Shown: in pieces, positions 43,410 to 52,670 of the stretch
Layout of the letters: the number at the start of each line of letters is the position of its first letter
Position numbering within the stretch: position 1 is the stretch's first letter
DNA from: Gracilimonas sediminicola
Lineage (GTDB): Bacteria; Bacteroidota; Rhodothermia; Balneolales; Balneolaceae
Length of the DNA: 64,000 nt
Reading direction: 5' to 3'
Assembly: GCF_024320785.1 (NCBI RefSeq)
Contig: NZ_JANDBC010000003.1
Span: forward strand, 248,001 to 312,000
The notes under the pieces: model-generated
Told to the model about the DNA's origin: nothing
The model's database searches: none
The model's input: only the letters and a program-made list of their open reading frames with translations
Made by a program: the position numbers and the translations under genes

Positions 43410-43655
43410 ATGCTTCAAAGCTTTTATGACAATCTCGGCTTCTTCGGCGCGCTCATTACCGCGTTCTCTCTGTTTATCTTTTTCATTTTGTGGATAGCGG
43501 GAATCGCAGGCATCTCTCTACCCTATGACGGCGGCCAAAAGAAAGGCAAAGACTGGCAGATTATATTGGCCGTTTTATTCCCACCCTATCCGGTTATATG
43601 GTTAATCGTGGACATGTACCTGCAACGAAAATATATGCGTGAAGAGGATAATTAA
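43410..43655 (+). CDS. Small two-helix membrane protein
   Basis: The 81-residue protein has two hydrophobic segments (ALITAFSLFIFFILWIAGIAG and IILAVLFPPYPVIWLIVDMYL) around a basic loop. No family is recognised. It is convergent with the outer-membrane gene that ends at 43668. Its start is 66 bases from the der start in divergent orientation. Confidence 0.6.
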   Translation: MLQSFYDNLGFFGALITAFSLFIFFILWIAGIAGISLPYDGGQKKGKDWQIILAVLFPPYPVIWLIVDMYLQRKYMREEDN

Positions 43656-43667
43656 GCTGAGCTCTGA

Positions 43668-43934
43668 TTAAAAAGGAACCACGGCTTGTACTCTATAGTA
43701 CATATCCGATTTAGCATCGGTGAATAATTGGTGAGCCGGTTGAGCGACCCCAAAAGCGTGAGAAATGGATAACCCGGCTATGGAAATTTCATTTTTCAGT
43801 TCTGCTCCTGCTCCCCATCGTTGAATGGTTCCGGTTTCACCGGATTCTGACCGGGCGTCCCAAACAATCCCGCCGTCTGTGAACAGTGAAATGCTTACTC
43901 CTCCCAATCTAACGAATCCCAATATCTGCGTCTG
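43668..43934 (-). pseudogene. C-terminal barrel end separated by an in-frame TGA
   Basis: Directly after the TGA at 43935-43937 the same reading frame continues for 88 codons. It opens QTQILGFVRLGGVSISLFTDGG and ends VQAVVPF. It reads as the last strands of the beta-barrel of the upstream protein, and its final Phe is the usual C-terminal signal for barrel insertion. It has no start signal of its own, so I consider it a fragment of the gene at 43935-46598 rather than a separate gene. The TGA may be a mutation, a read-through site or a sequencing error. Confidence 0.7.
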
Positions 43935-46598
43935 TCACGATGGTATAAATGGGATTCGGTATTCAACACTACCAAAAGCTACCTGCTTGCCGGTTACAAA
44001 TTTCCGATATCCCCTGATTCGCTCATTATCACCAAAAAACTGAAGTGGAATATCATTAGGCAGACTGATATCAACATTGTCGTACCGGGAAAATCCGATA
44101 TAATTTTGAGGCAGATTATTGCCCCATTGAGATTGGAATCTTCCTTCCAAAAAAATCCTGTTCAATCCAAGAAAAGGCTGAACGGTATAGCCATGAATAT
44201 CAGAAGTTAGCGTTCGGGTGTCCGATCCAATAATTTTCTCGGAAGCTTTAACGCTCAATTGAAGTCCGGTTCCATCCAGCGGGTGGTAGCTGTTATTCTT
44301 CCAGGGACGCTGTTTCTTGATTTGCCAGCTTAGCTGAAGATCTGTAACCGTTGCATTTTGCGGAGTAGCGAGATTCGGGTTTGATGTGAACCGGTTTTCT
44401 CCCATCGGATCAGTTGAATAATGCCGGAACCTGGCCGACCAGCTACTGTTTTGATAGGAAGAAGAAAATACATCCAACGGCCAGTTTATGGCAATATCTG
44501 CTCCGATGTACTCCTCAAACAGGAATTCTTCTCCGTAATACTGTCCATTCTCCGGTATTTGATATACCGAAAAGGTCAGTGTTGGGTAAAGCTGGTTATT
44601 GATATAGGATAGCGCCCCGTAGGACTTATTCAGTGGATCGGGAATGGAAAGCCACCCTCCTCCTGAAATAGTATGTTTAGCCAGCGGTTCCGTCCAGTTA
44701 GAGGTGGCAAATACCCCCCAGTCGTTTGCATCGGAATAATAGGGAAAGCCAAAAGAAGCAATGTGTGTCAGATTCTGAAATGCATTGTAGGAATACCGGT
44801 CGGTAATTAATGCAGGATTTGGTTTAATGTTTGATGGAATTTCATTTTCAGGAGACTGATGCCTCCAGCTGGCATAGGTTTCCGGAAGATTCAATTCCGG
44901 CTGATAGACTTCCCGTCCGGCAGAAACAAAGTGCAGTTTATCCTGTGTGCGGGTTTCTGAAGCTCCTATAACCAAATGCTCTTCACCGGTTGAGTCAAAA
45001 TCGGAAACCCATCCAAATACTTCCCCTCCTGTAAACAGATTGGTAAACCGGGATTCTACACCGGATTCGAAATCATAAATAAAAACATTGGGGACTTCAT
45101 CTCTCAAGGAAATGTAAGCTATTTTGCTGCCGTCCGGACTTAGAATGGCCTTTCTATTATCAACTTGTTCCGGGTCTATGGTTTTCTCCGATCCGGTTTC
45201 GGGGTCAATGAGAACCAAATTTCGATCTCCATTTTCAGCAAACCTGTGAAGCAGCCAGACATTTTCACCCTCAACCCAAAGCGGCCACAAGAGCTGAATA
45301 TCCCCAGAGTAATCAGTCAGCTTTTCCTCTTTTCGAGTTTCCAGGTTCATTACAAACAGGTTTCCGGTCCCTCCCTCATTTACGATATACCCAATTTGAT
45401 TTTGGGATGAACCTGCAGCCGGGAATTTGGCTTTTCGGTTAACGGTAAGCCGGGTTTCTTTCTCTTTTTCTAAATCATACAAAAATATATCGTTGATCAG
45501 TGAAGAATGCTTCCCTCTTACCATTCTTGAATAAAGAAGGTGTTGAGGGTCCAGCCAGTTCAAATCAGAATTAATGGCTCCTTCCCCAATCAGTGTGTTC
45601 TGCCTGGATGAATCAGTTGAAGTGACGTACAACCTGCGTACCGGTCGGGACATGGACGTGAGAGACAGAACAGCCAGCAGGCTATCATCGGGGCTTACAG
45701 AGGCATCAAAATAAAACTGACCTGGAAAGCTGAATTCATCTGCATGTAGGGAATCGGTACGCTCCATTTGGGATGCCACCGTATTGTAATACACATTTAC
45801 ATGCTTTCGCCATCTGTCATAAAATCCACTATAACCCCCATCTATTGTTTCTTCAAAGGCATTGCCAAAATCATGATACCTGATCAACCCAAACAACTTT
45901 TTTCGATGCTGCAACAGGTTTGCAAGAGAAGTATCTCTATATTGCTCAGCAAAGTAACGCAGTTGTGAATTTCCCATAGCATAGAGCAAACGCCCGTCTT
46001 CAAGGGACTGCCCGGAGCTGTAGTTCAGGTCGTCATCAAAAATTGCTTTACGCAACCAACGGTCGCCCCGTTGAGAATCCCACTTTTCCGTTTCATATTG
46101 AGCCAGGCCTTCAGTCCAAAAACCGGGCAGTGGATTTGCAAAGGTATATTGAAGCAGGCCAAGTGGTGATTTCACCGCCTCAAAATGAAAAATATGAGCC
46201 AATTCATGCGCTATTACCTTCCGAAGCCACTTCTCCTGCCCCGTCCAGATTTCGCTGTAATCGTTTAAATTCACCCAAATATTGGTGTACGGCCGGCTGA
46301 ATGGAACAGCGAAGCCATTATTGACTTCATCTTCGTCTGAAAGATAAATGCGTATTTTTTGATCGAAAGTAACTTCAAGATTTTTGGAAAGAGCTTCATA
46401 AGTTTGCTCAGCAATAGCAGCAGCCTCACCCTCAATTCCGGCAATCCTCTCCGGATACATAATGAGGAAATGCTCCGTTTCAGCTACCTGCCAATTCAGT
46501 TCGGGGTGATTTCGTCCACTGGTAGAATTAAAGCCCTGTGCAAATAGCAGCTGAACTGAAAATGATAAAGCGATGAATAGTATTGACTTCTTGAACAA
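43935..46598 (-). CDS. Exported metalloprotease/propeller/beta-barrel protein, interrupted at the end by TGA
   Basis: The 887-residue protein has a signal peptide (LSFSVQLLFAQ) and an N-terminal gluzincin-like domain with VIAHELAHIFHFE (HExxH) and GFWTEGLAQYE, the likely third ligand helix. A TolB/WD40-type propeller occupies the middle (SPDGSKIAYIS). The C-terminal part, after about residue 580, is aromatic- and beta-rich, like an outer-membrane barrel. It ends FGSVEYRIPFIPS at a TGA, yet the frame continues sensibly to 43668. Full length would be about 976 residues. Confidence 0.82.
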   Translation of the reverse strand: MFKKSILFIALSFSVQLLFAQGFNSTSGRNHPELNWQVAETEHFLIMYPERIAGIEGEAAAIAEQTYEALSKNLEVTFDQKIRIYLSDEDEVNNGFAVPFSRPYTNIWVNLNDYSEIWTGQEKWLRKVIAHELAHIFHFEAVKSPLGLLQYTFANPLPGFWTEGLAQYETEKWDSQRGDRWLRKAIFDDDLNYSSGQSLEDGRLLYAMGNSQLRYFAEQYRDTSLANLLQHRKKLFGLIRYHDFGNAFEETIDGGYSGFYDRWRKHVNVYYNTVASQMERTDSLHADEFSFPGQFYFDASVSPDDSLLAVLSLTSMSRPVRRLYVTSTDSSRQNTLIGEGAINSDLNWLDPQHLLYSRMVRGKHSSLINDIFLYDLEKEKETRLTVNRKAKFPAAGSSQNQIGYIVNEGGTGNLFVMNLETRKEEKLTDYSGDIQLLWPLWVEGENVWLLHRFAENGDRNLVLIDPETGSEKTIDPEQVDNRKAILSPDGSKIAYISLRDEVPNVFIYDFESGVESRFTNLFTGGEVFGWVSDFDSTGEEHLVIGASETRTQDKLHFVSAGREVYQPELNLPETYASWRHQSPENEIPSNIKPNPALITDRYSYNAFQNLTHIASFGFPYYSDANDWGVFATSNWTEPLAKHTISGGGWLSIPDPLNKSYGALSYINNQLYPTLTFSVYQIPENGQYYGEEFLFEEYIGADIAINWPLDVFSSSYQNSSWSARFRHYSTDPMGENRFTSNPNLATPQNATVTDLQLSWQIKKQRPWKNNSYHPLDGTGLQLSVKASEKIIGSDTRTLTSDIHGYTVQPFLGLNRIFLEGRFQSQWGNNLPQNYIGFSRYDNVDISLPNDIPLQFFGDNERIRGYRKFVTGKQVAFGSVEYRIPFIPS

Positions 46599-46645
46599 CG
46601 ATCAGTGGTTGAGTTCCGGTTCTAATTCAGGATGAAATAATGAAA

Positions 46646-48667
46646 TTAATCCGTCAATTGCTGTTGGTTTCCTTCCTCAATTTGCTGTTGTTGTTCCTCT
46701 TCCACGAGCTTCCATTCTTCAACCAAATCGTTGTTCATATCTTTTAGAAAGCGGGATGGTTGCGTGAAATAATCGCCATAGGCTGATTGTGCCAGCACCG
46801 GATAACTGAAGTATAGCATGTCTTTGGCGCGGGTTGCGGCTACATATAACAGTCGCAGTTCCTCGTCAAGCTGTTCCTCATCCTCAACTGAATATGCTGA
46901 AGGTATAATACCATCCAGGCACTGAATGATGAAAACGTGCTTCCATTCAAGTCCTTTTGCAGAATGAATAGTACTCAGGATCAGTGGGGCTTCCTCCTTG
47001 GTTTTCTGCTCGGTATCAACGGCTGTTGCAGTAATGGGATCAAGAGCCAGTTCTTCCAGCATTTTTGGAAGCGATGTAAAGCTTTCCGAAACGTTAACAA
47101 AAGCCTCTAAGTCTTTAAGGCGCTTTGGATAGTCGTCGTATCGATCTTTGCAAAAATCACGGTAATAATCCACAACCAACTCAACAACTTTAGCCACCGA
47201 ATGATCATTTTCTTTCAGAGCAACCAGAAGTTTACTGAGCACTTTAAGCTGATCGATATATGATTGACTTGTGGTGTCAGACAGATCCAGTCGGTACGGG
47301 TTTTTGGCAAGGCGAATCCATTCAAATAAATCCTGGGCCGTTTTTGGGCCAATTCCATCCAGTAGCATCAAAACCCGGTTCCAGGCAATGGTATCCATAG
47401 GATTGACCAGCACCCGGATATGAGCCAGCACATCTTTAATATGCGCAGCCTCGGTGAATTTTTGACCACCGTATTTCACAAACGGAATATTCTTGCGGTT
47501 CAGCTCCACTTCCAGATCAAATGAATCGCGGCCATTACGGAACAACACGGCCATTTCATTCAGCTCCATCTCCTGTTCTCTGAGCTGCAACACCGCCTGG
47601 GTTATAAAACGGCTTTGATCGTGCTCGCTGGAAGATTGTACCAATGCAGGCAGCTCACCGTCCTTAATCTCTGAATAAAGCTGTTTATCAAATTTGAAGC
47701 TGGCTTGTTTAAGCAGGTTGTTGGCTACATTCAGAATTTGTGGGGTTGAACGGTAATTTTCTTCCAGTTTAATCAGTTTAGTGCCTTCAAATCGCTCAGG
47801 GAAATCCATGATGTTTTGGTGATCTGCTCCCCGAAACGAATAAATGCTCTGAGCATCATCCCCAACGGCCATCACGTTGCCATGTACACTGGAAAACAGC
47901 TCAGTTAACTCCGCCTGTAGTTTATTGGTATCCTGGAACTCATCCACCATTACAAACTGATTCTGAGAAGCTACTTTAATCCGTATATCTTCATGCTGTG
48001 TAAGTAATTGGCGTGTTTTTATAAGAAGATCGTCAAAGTCCATTACATAATTCTTCTCCTTATACTCCTGGTATGCCAACCCCACCTGCTGGATCTTTTC
48101 TTCCTGTTCCAAAAACTGAGGATATTGCTCCTGTAAAACGACCCTCAAATCGAGATGCTTATTGATGCAGGTACTGATAATATTCAGCAGCGTATTTTTG
48201 TTTGGAAACCTTTTCTTCTTTTTGTTCAGCTTCAACTCGGTCCGTACAAACTGAATGACCTCCAGTGCATCGGCAGTATCTATAATCGTGAAATTGGAAG
48301 GATAACCGATGATCTCTGCGTGCCGGTGCAACAGCAGGCTGCAGTAGAAATGAAATGTCCCACCCTGCACCTGCTTGCAACGCTCGTCAAGTATATTGCT
48401 TGCCCGGTTCAGCATTTCTTTTGCGGCCCTTCGGGTGAAGGTAAGAAGCAGAATATTGGATGGCTTTACGCCACTTTCCACTAATCGAGCTACCCGGTGG
48501 ACTAATGTCCGGGTTTTTCCTGTGCCTGCACCCGCTACAACTAAAGCTGGCCCCTTTTCATGGAAAACAGCATCCAGCTGCTGTTTATTCAGTAAATCAG
48601 CATACGGAATGGAATAGTCTTCAGGTCGTTTTCGGGGCTCTTCTTTTTTGAGAACGAATTTTTTCAT
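46646..48667 (-). CDS. UvrD/Rep-family ATP-dependent DNA helicase
   Basis: The 673-residue protein has the superfamily 1A helicase motifs: Walker A AGAGTGKT, DEFQDTN, VGDDAQSIYSFRGA, ENYRST, and the C-terminal STIHSAKGLEW and LYVAATRAKD. It unwinds DNA in repair or recombination. PcrA, UvrD and Rep cannot be separated, so no symbol is given. A low-complexity glutamine-rich end (EEEQQQQIEEGNQQQ) is present. It starts next to the divergent 2H phosphoesterase gene (109-base gap) and ends 48 bases before the metalloprotease start. Confidence 0.93.
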   Translation of the reverse strand: MKKFVLKKEEPRKRPEDYSIPYADLLNKQQLDAVFHEKGPALVVAGAGTGKTRTLVHRVARLVESGVKPSNILLLTFTRRAAKEMLNRASNILDERCKQVQGGTFHFYCSLLLHRHAEIIGYPSNFTIIDTADALEVIQFVRTELKLNKKKKRFPNKNTLLNIISTCINKHLDLRVVLQEQYPQFLEQEEKIQQVGLAYQEYKEKNYVMDFDDLLIKTRQLLTQHEDIRIKVASQNQFVMVDEFQDTNKLQAELTELFSSVHGNVMAVGDDAQSIYSFRGADHQNIMDFPERFEGTKLIKLEENYRSTPQILNVANNLLKQASFKFDKQLYSEIKDGELPALVQSSSEHDQSRFITQAVLQLREQEMELNEMAVLFRNGRDSFDLEVELNRKNIPFVKYGGQKFTEAAHIKDVLAHIRVLVNPMDTIAWNRVLMLLDGIGPKTAQDLFEWIRLAKNPYRLDLSDTTSQSYIDQLKVLSKLLVALKENDHSVAKVVELVVDYYRDFCKDRYDDYPKRLKDLEAFVNVSESFTSLPKMLEELALDPITATAVDTEQKTKEEAPLILSTIHSAKGLEWKHVFIIQCLDGIIPSAYSVEDEEQLDEELRLLYVAATRAKDMLYFSYPVLAQSAYGDYFTQPSRFLKDMNNDLVEEWKLVEEEQQQQIEEGNQQQLTD

Positions 48668-48776
48668 ACTTCAAAGATAGCAATCTGAAGGTATATGTAA
48701 AAATTATGTATTAACTATTGACTGCTTTCTAAATTATATGTAAATAATATGTGTAATTAATTAACGGAGAGTCATT

Positions 48777-49358
48777 ATGTCAAAATCAATCCAGTTACCC
48801 CTCTTTACGGAAGATATTAGAGTTAATGAGTTTCTCATTCTTATCGAGCCCCCTAAAAATGTGACCGATTATGTGTCCATTTTAAAGAAAGAGCTTAAAG
48901 AGGAGTTTGGTTCGTTTAAATCCGGAAAGTCGAAAGCACATATCACCGTCAGTAATTTTTTGGTAACTCAAAAACGAATGGATGATGTGCTTGCTAAAGT
49001 TCAAAGAAGAGTTTCTCTGTTCTCAACATTTGAGATGAGATTGCAAGACTTTAGAGTTTTTGAGTCCGGGAATACCTTTTATATAGGTGTTCAGCCCTCA
49101 CATACATTCAATTCCCTGATCAGTGAGTTTAAATCCATAAAGAAAGAAGTGGTTAAAACCACCAAATTTTACAGCAGTGAAACCCCACATCTGACTATCG
49201 GTCGTAACTTTAATACCAAGGTGTTCAGACAAATAAAAGACAGATACCTGGAAAAGCCGTTTTTCTATACTTTTGATGTTAGAAAGCTGACGGTACTCAC
49301 ACGAAGCAACTCTAAAGAAAACTATGAGCTCTATTCTCACATAAACCTCCAAAATTAG
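48777..49358 (+). CDS. 2H phosphoesterase / 2'-5' RNA ligase-like protein
   Basis: The 193-residue protein has the two HxTx motifs of 2H phosphoesterases, HITVSNF and HLTIGRNF, about 130 residues apart, consistent with a bilobal fold. These proteins act on 2',3'-cyclic phosphates or 2'-5' bonds. A good Shine-Dalgarno (GGAG) precedes the ATG by 6 bases. It stands between the helicase and the RAYT element. Confidence 0.85.
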   Translation: MSKSIQLPLFTEDIRVNEFLILIEPPKNVTDYVSILKKELKEEFGSFKSGKSKAHITVSNFLVTQKRMDDVLAKVQRRVSLFSTFEMRLQDFRVFESGNTFYIGVQPSHTFNSLISEFKSIKKEVVKTTKFYSSETPHLTIGRNFNTKVFRQIKDRYLEKPFFYTFDVRKLTVLTRSNSKENYELYSHINLQN

Positions 49359-49405
49359 TTTCTGAAGGGTTTAAAAATGAAATCATTGGCCAAGCCAGGT
49401 TATTT

Positions 49406-49540
49406 CCATCACCCCGTTTCTTTCCTAAAATATATATGCACCCTACAATTGGAAACGGAATGATGGAAGAAACGGCAATCCATCATTTGGCTCAGTTTGA
49501 ACAAAGCTATACTTATTACCATTGAGAGCCGGGTGATGGA
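49406..49540 (+). repeat. REP/BIME-type repeat, copy 1
   Basis: The unit begins TCCATCACCCCGTTTC and ends GAGAGCCGGGTGATGGA. Its inside holds GGAAACGGAATGATGGAA and a second CCATCATTTGG. The CCATCA and TGATGG ends pair, giving two hairpins. It is about 90% identical to the unit at 50361-50497. Confidence 0.85.
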
Positions 49541-49563
49541 TGAACTAATGGCGGATAGATTGA

Positions 49564-50172
49564 TTAAAAAATATTTTTATAAGAATCTTCAGGAATTGTC
49601 TTGTAAGATAGCTCGTAAAATCCCTCAACTGTTTTAGGTAATTCCAGCAGTTTAAGTGCAAGATTGATGTTGCATAGATTTCCATTTCTAATCTCACAGT
49701 AGTCAGGGAATGAAGAAAATTCCCAATGTTCAATTCTTTCAACTAACCCGGCTTTGTGTGGGTTTTGATGTATATAAAAAAAGCAGTTCGCCAAATAATT
49801 ATCATGCAAAAATCTTTGTTCGTTTAACGATTTAGCCTTTGTTCTTTTTCTAAATAAAGAGCCTGATCGGCCATATTTTCTGTTTATTGACTGAGTGTAA
49901 GAGCTAAGTAGAGAAGCTATCTTTTTGTTTAGTGGGTTTAATTTTTTGGTACGCTCGGTTGTATGATAATCTATATTGTAATCATCATTTATAATTAGAA
50001 GCCAGTGGAAATGGTTGGGCATTAAACACCAGGCGAGTAAGGAACAATCAGATCTAAAAGCCTTTCTCATCTTTTTCAAGAACAAGAAATAATCTTCTTT
50101 CTCAAAGAATATTCTATCTCTGTTATTTCCTTGATTATAAACGTGATATACGTGCCCCGGAAGAAAATTCAT
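49564..50172 (-). CDS. REP-associated tyrosine transposase (IS200/Y1-like)
   Basis: The 202-residue protein begins NFLPGHVYHVYNQGNNRD and has the HUH-type motif MPNHFHWLL with the metal-binding His pair. YTQSINRKYGRSGSLFRKR and YIHQNPHKAGLVERIEHWEFSSF further on are typical of the RAYT family. Such proteins cut and rejoin single-stranded REP hairpins; this copy appears intact. It lies between two direct palindromic repeats, which are its likely substrates. Confidence 0.92.
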   Translation of the reverse strand: MNFLPGHVYHVYNQGNNRDRIFFEKEDYFLFLKKMRKAFRSDCSLLAWCLMPNHFHWLLIINDDYNIDYHTTERTKKLNPLNKKIASLLSSYTQSINRKYGRSGSLFRKRTKAKSLNEQRFLHDNYLANCFFYIHQNPHKAGLVERIEHWEFSSFPDYCEIRNGNLCNINLALKLLELPKTVEGFYELSYKTIPEDSYKNIF

Positions 50173-50360
50173 AAACAGAAATAAATTGATGCATATATCA
50201 AATGCAATTAATCATCTCATTTCTTATCAGAAACACTAACATTTAATTATCCGAATAAGCTGCAATCTATCTTTTTGCTTGGCACGAATATTGGTAAATA
50301 TGAGAAATCCGAGAGCATGGTTATGGAATAGATTCCACTTACGGTCTTTTATCTGGCATA

Positions 50361-50497
50361 TCCATCACCCCGTTTCTTTCTTAAACTAAATATGTACCAT
50401 ACAGTGGGAAACGGAATGATGGAATAAACGGCACTCCATCATTCGGGTCAGTTTGAATAAAGCTAAATGCATTATATATATGAGAGCCGGGTGATGG
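50361..50497 (+). repeat. REP/BIME-type repeat, copy 2
   Basis: The unit runs from TCCATCACCCCGTTTC to GAGAGCCGGGTGATGG, with GGAAACGGAATGATGGAA and CCATCATTCGGG inside, in the same orientation as copy 1 at 49406. The gene-free stretch 50173-50625 contains little else: AT-rich DNA and a short spacer to tdk. Confidence 0.85.
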
Positions 50498-50625
50498 TTG
50501 ATATAGATTTATATAATTAACAGAATTGATCTCATTTCCACCATTTTAGTCTTTCCTTTTCTGCCTGTCGCCTGATATATTCCGTCCTCAAAATTATAGG
50601 GTTCAATTAATAAGTAAAGCATTAG

Positions 50626-51300
50626 ATGATAAACGAACCTTCGTTAGCACCGCGGGAATTTGGATGGATTGAAGTCGTTTGTGGCGGCATGTTTAGCGGA
50701 AAAACCGAGGAACTGATTCGCCGGGCAAAACGAGCTCATATTGCAGGACAAAAAGTAGTGGTGGTCAAACCCGCTCTCGACAAACGCTACAGTGAGAACG
50801 AGGTAGTATCTCATAATGAAACCGCCCTTCCCAGCATTTTAGTAGATACGGCCGATCAAATTGTACTGCTTACCGGAGATGCACGTGTTGTGTGCATTGA
50901 TGAAGCCCAGTTTTTTGACGACCGGGTTGTGGATGTGGCAAATACGTTGGCTAACGATGGTAAACGTGTTATAGTAGCCGGGTTGGATATGGATTTCAAA
51001 GGGCAGCCATTCGGCCCTATGCCCTATCTGCTGGCTATTGCGGAATATGTTACCAAATTGCATGCTGTATGTGCCGAGAGCGGAACCATGGCCCACTACT
51101 CCCAGCGGGTAGTTGAAAAAGAAGGCCAGGTGCTGGTTGGGGAATACGATGCTTATGAACCCCGGGCCCGTCACTGCTTCCGCCCTCCCGTTGATCGGCG
51201 CCGTGGCCGACCGATTAAGCCATTTATGAATCCGGCTTTAAAAGAAACTGAAGAAGAACCTACCGACGAAACAGAAGAAATAAACTCAGAGCACACCTAA
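50626..51300 (+). CDS. tdk: Thymidine kinase (zinc site partly lost)
   Basis: The 224-residue protein has the type II thymidine kinase P-loop [12 protein letters not shown] and the DEAQFF motif. It phosphorylates thymidine in salvage. The zinc-finger half near the C-terminus is altered: the usual CxxC is CAES and the usual CRxC is RARHC, so only two of four cysteines remain. An acidic tail follows ([12 protein letters not shown]). It overlaps the nucleoside transporter gene by one base (TAATG), so uptake and phosphorylation are coupled. Confidence 0.92.
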   Translation: MINEPSLAPREFGWIEVVCGGMFSGKTEELIRRAKRAHIAGQKVVVVKPALDKRYSENEVVSHNETALPSILVDTADQIVLLTGDARVVCIDEAQFFDDRVVDVANTLANDGKRVIVAGLDMDFKGQPFGPMPYLLAIAEYVTKLHAVCAESGTMAHYSQRVVEKEGQVLVGEYDAYEPRARHCFRPPVDRRRGRPIKPFMNPALKETEEEPTDETEEINSEHT

Positions 51301-52628
51301 TGGATATTATACGCGGTATCATTGGAATTGTAAGCCTGCTTGGGCTTGCGTTCGTTTTTAGCAACAGTAAAAAAAATATAAACTGGAAACTGGTTGGAAT
51401 AGGCATCGGAATACAGTTTATCCTTGCCATTTTTATTCTGAAGGCGGATGTATTGGCCGGATTTTGGGCACCTTTAGGATGGCCTATGATTCTGTTTCAA
51501 AAGGTAGCCAGTTTTTTTGTGGTCGTCCTTAATTACACCACCGAGGGTGCCTCTTTCATTTTCGGAAGGTTAGGTCATGGCCCTGAACACGAAGACAGCC
51601 TGGGTGTGTTTTTCGCCTTCCAGGTACTCCCCACCATTGTCTTTTTTGCCTCATTGACCGCCATCCTCTACCACTACGGGATTTTGCAGTTCATTGTAAG
51701 GATGGTGTCTAAGGGGATGCAGAAACTGCTTGGTACTTCCGGAGCGGAGACCTTATCGGTGGTATCCAACATATTTGTGGGGCAAACAGAGGCACCCCTG
51801 GTTGTTGAACCTTTCATCAAGAAAATGACCAAGTCTGAGCTCTTCGTGGTGATGACAGGTGGGATGGCTACCATTGCCGGTGGCGTAATGGCCGCTTATG
51901 TAGCCATGCTGGGTGCTCCCTTTGCTGAAGCCAATGGTTTAGAAATACAAGTTGCTCAGCAGCTTTTTGCCGAGCGACTTCTGGGGGCAAGTTTAATGGC
52001 CGCTCCTGCTGCACTTGTCATTGCTAAGATCCTGTTTCCGGAAGATGGCGAACCCGTTACCAAAGGTGATGTTTCCATGAATGTTGAGAAGACAGATGCC
52101 AATGGAATTGATGCTGCAGCATCAGGGGCCGGAACCGGACTTCAGCTTGCATTGAATGTAGGTGCCATGTTATTAGCGTTTATCGCTCTGCTTGCCATGT
52201 TCAACGGTATTTTAGGCTGGGGAAGTGATATTACCGGCATTACCGGTTTGCTGGGAGAAAGCCTCACCATCGAAATGATGCTGGGCTGGGTTTTTGCTCC
52301 CATTGCCTGGCTGATTGGTGTACCCTGGTCTGATGCCGTGAATATGGGTTCACTGTTGGGTACCAAGATTGTATTGAATGAGTTTGTAGCTTACCTGAAA
52401 TTAGCTGAAGGCGTAAGTGCCGCACAGTTATCCCCCAAAACAATAGCGATGGCTACTTTCGCGTTGTGTGGTTTTGCCAATTTCTCTTCTATAGCCATAC
52501 AAATTGGAGGAATTGGAGGTTTAGCCCCCAGTAGAAAATCTGAACTGGCAAAATTTGGAATTAAGGCTGTTTTTGCCGGAACTTTGGCTAACTTAATGAC
52601 CGCTACATTCGCGGGAATGCTCTTTTAA
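51300..52628 (+). CDS. Concentrative nucleoside transporter (CNT/NupC)
   Basis: The 442-residue membrane protein has the CNT pattern: [12 protein letters not shown] with the conserved Gln/Glu substrate residues, [15 protein letters not shown] and the C-terminal [18 protein letters not shown]. It imports nucleosides with H+ or Na+. Its start shares one base with the tdk stop codon, which fits nucleoside salvage. The next gene follows 42 bases on and belongs to a different function. Confidence 0.93.
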   Translation: MDIIRGIIGIVSLLGLAFVFSNSKKNINWKLVGIGIGIQFILAIFILKADVLAGFWAPLGWPMILFQKVASFFVVVLNYTTEGASFIFGRLGHGPEHEDSLGVFFAFQVLPTIVFFASLTAILYHYGILQFIVRMVSKGMQKLLGTSGAETLSVVSNIFVGQTEAPLVVEPFIKKMTKSELFVVMTGGMATIAGGVMAAYVAMLGAPFAEANGLEIQVAQQLFAERLLGASLMAAPAALVIAKILFPEDGEPVTKGDVSMNVEKTDANGIDAAASGAGTGLQLALNVGAMLLAFIALLAMFNGILGWGSDITGITGLLGESLTIEMMLGWVFAPIAWLIGVPWSDAVNMGSLLGTKIVLNEFVAYLKLAEGVSAAQLSPKTIAMATFALCGFANFSSIAIQIGGIGGLAPSRKSELAKFGIKAVFAGTLANLMTATFAGMLF

Positions 52629-52670
52629 TCAGAACAACTAACCATCAAGAAAACTAAATTACTATTCGCA

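Larger units (their letters stand above)
49406..50497. mobile_element. RAYT transposase unit flanked by REP-type repeats
   Basis: A REP-associated tyrosine transposase gene (49564-50172, minus strand) is flanked on both sides by a palindromic repeat of 135-137 bases in direct orientation. This is the layout of REPtron/RAYT units, which move or copy REP sequences. The gene-free stretches 49359-49563 and 50173-50625 hold these repeats and AT-rich DNA. Confidence 0.85.

Noticed and set aside
43935-43937. Selenocysteine or programmed recoding at the TGA
   Set aside because: No SECIS-like hairpin was seen after the TGA and the residue expected there is ordinary. A mutation or error is simpler.
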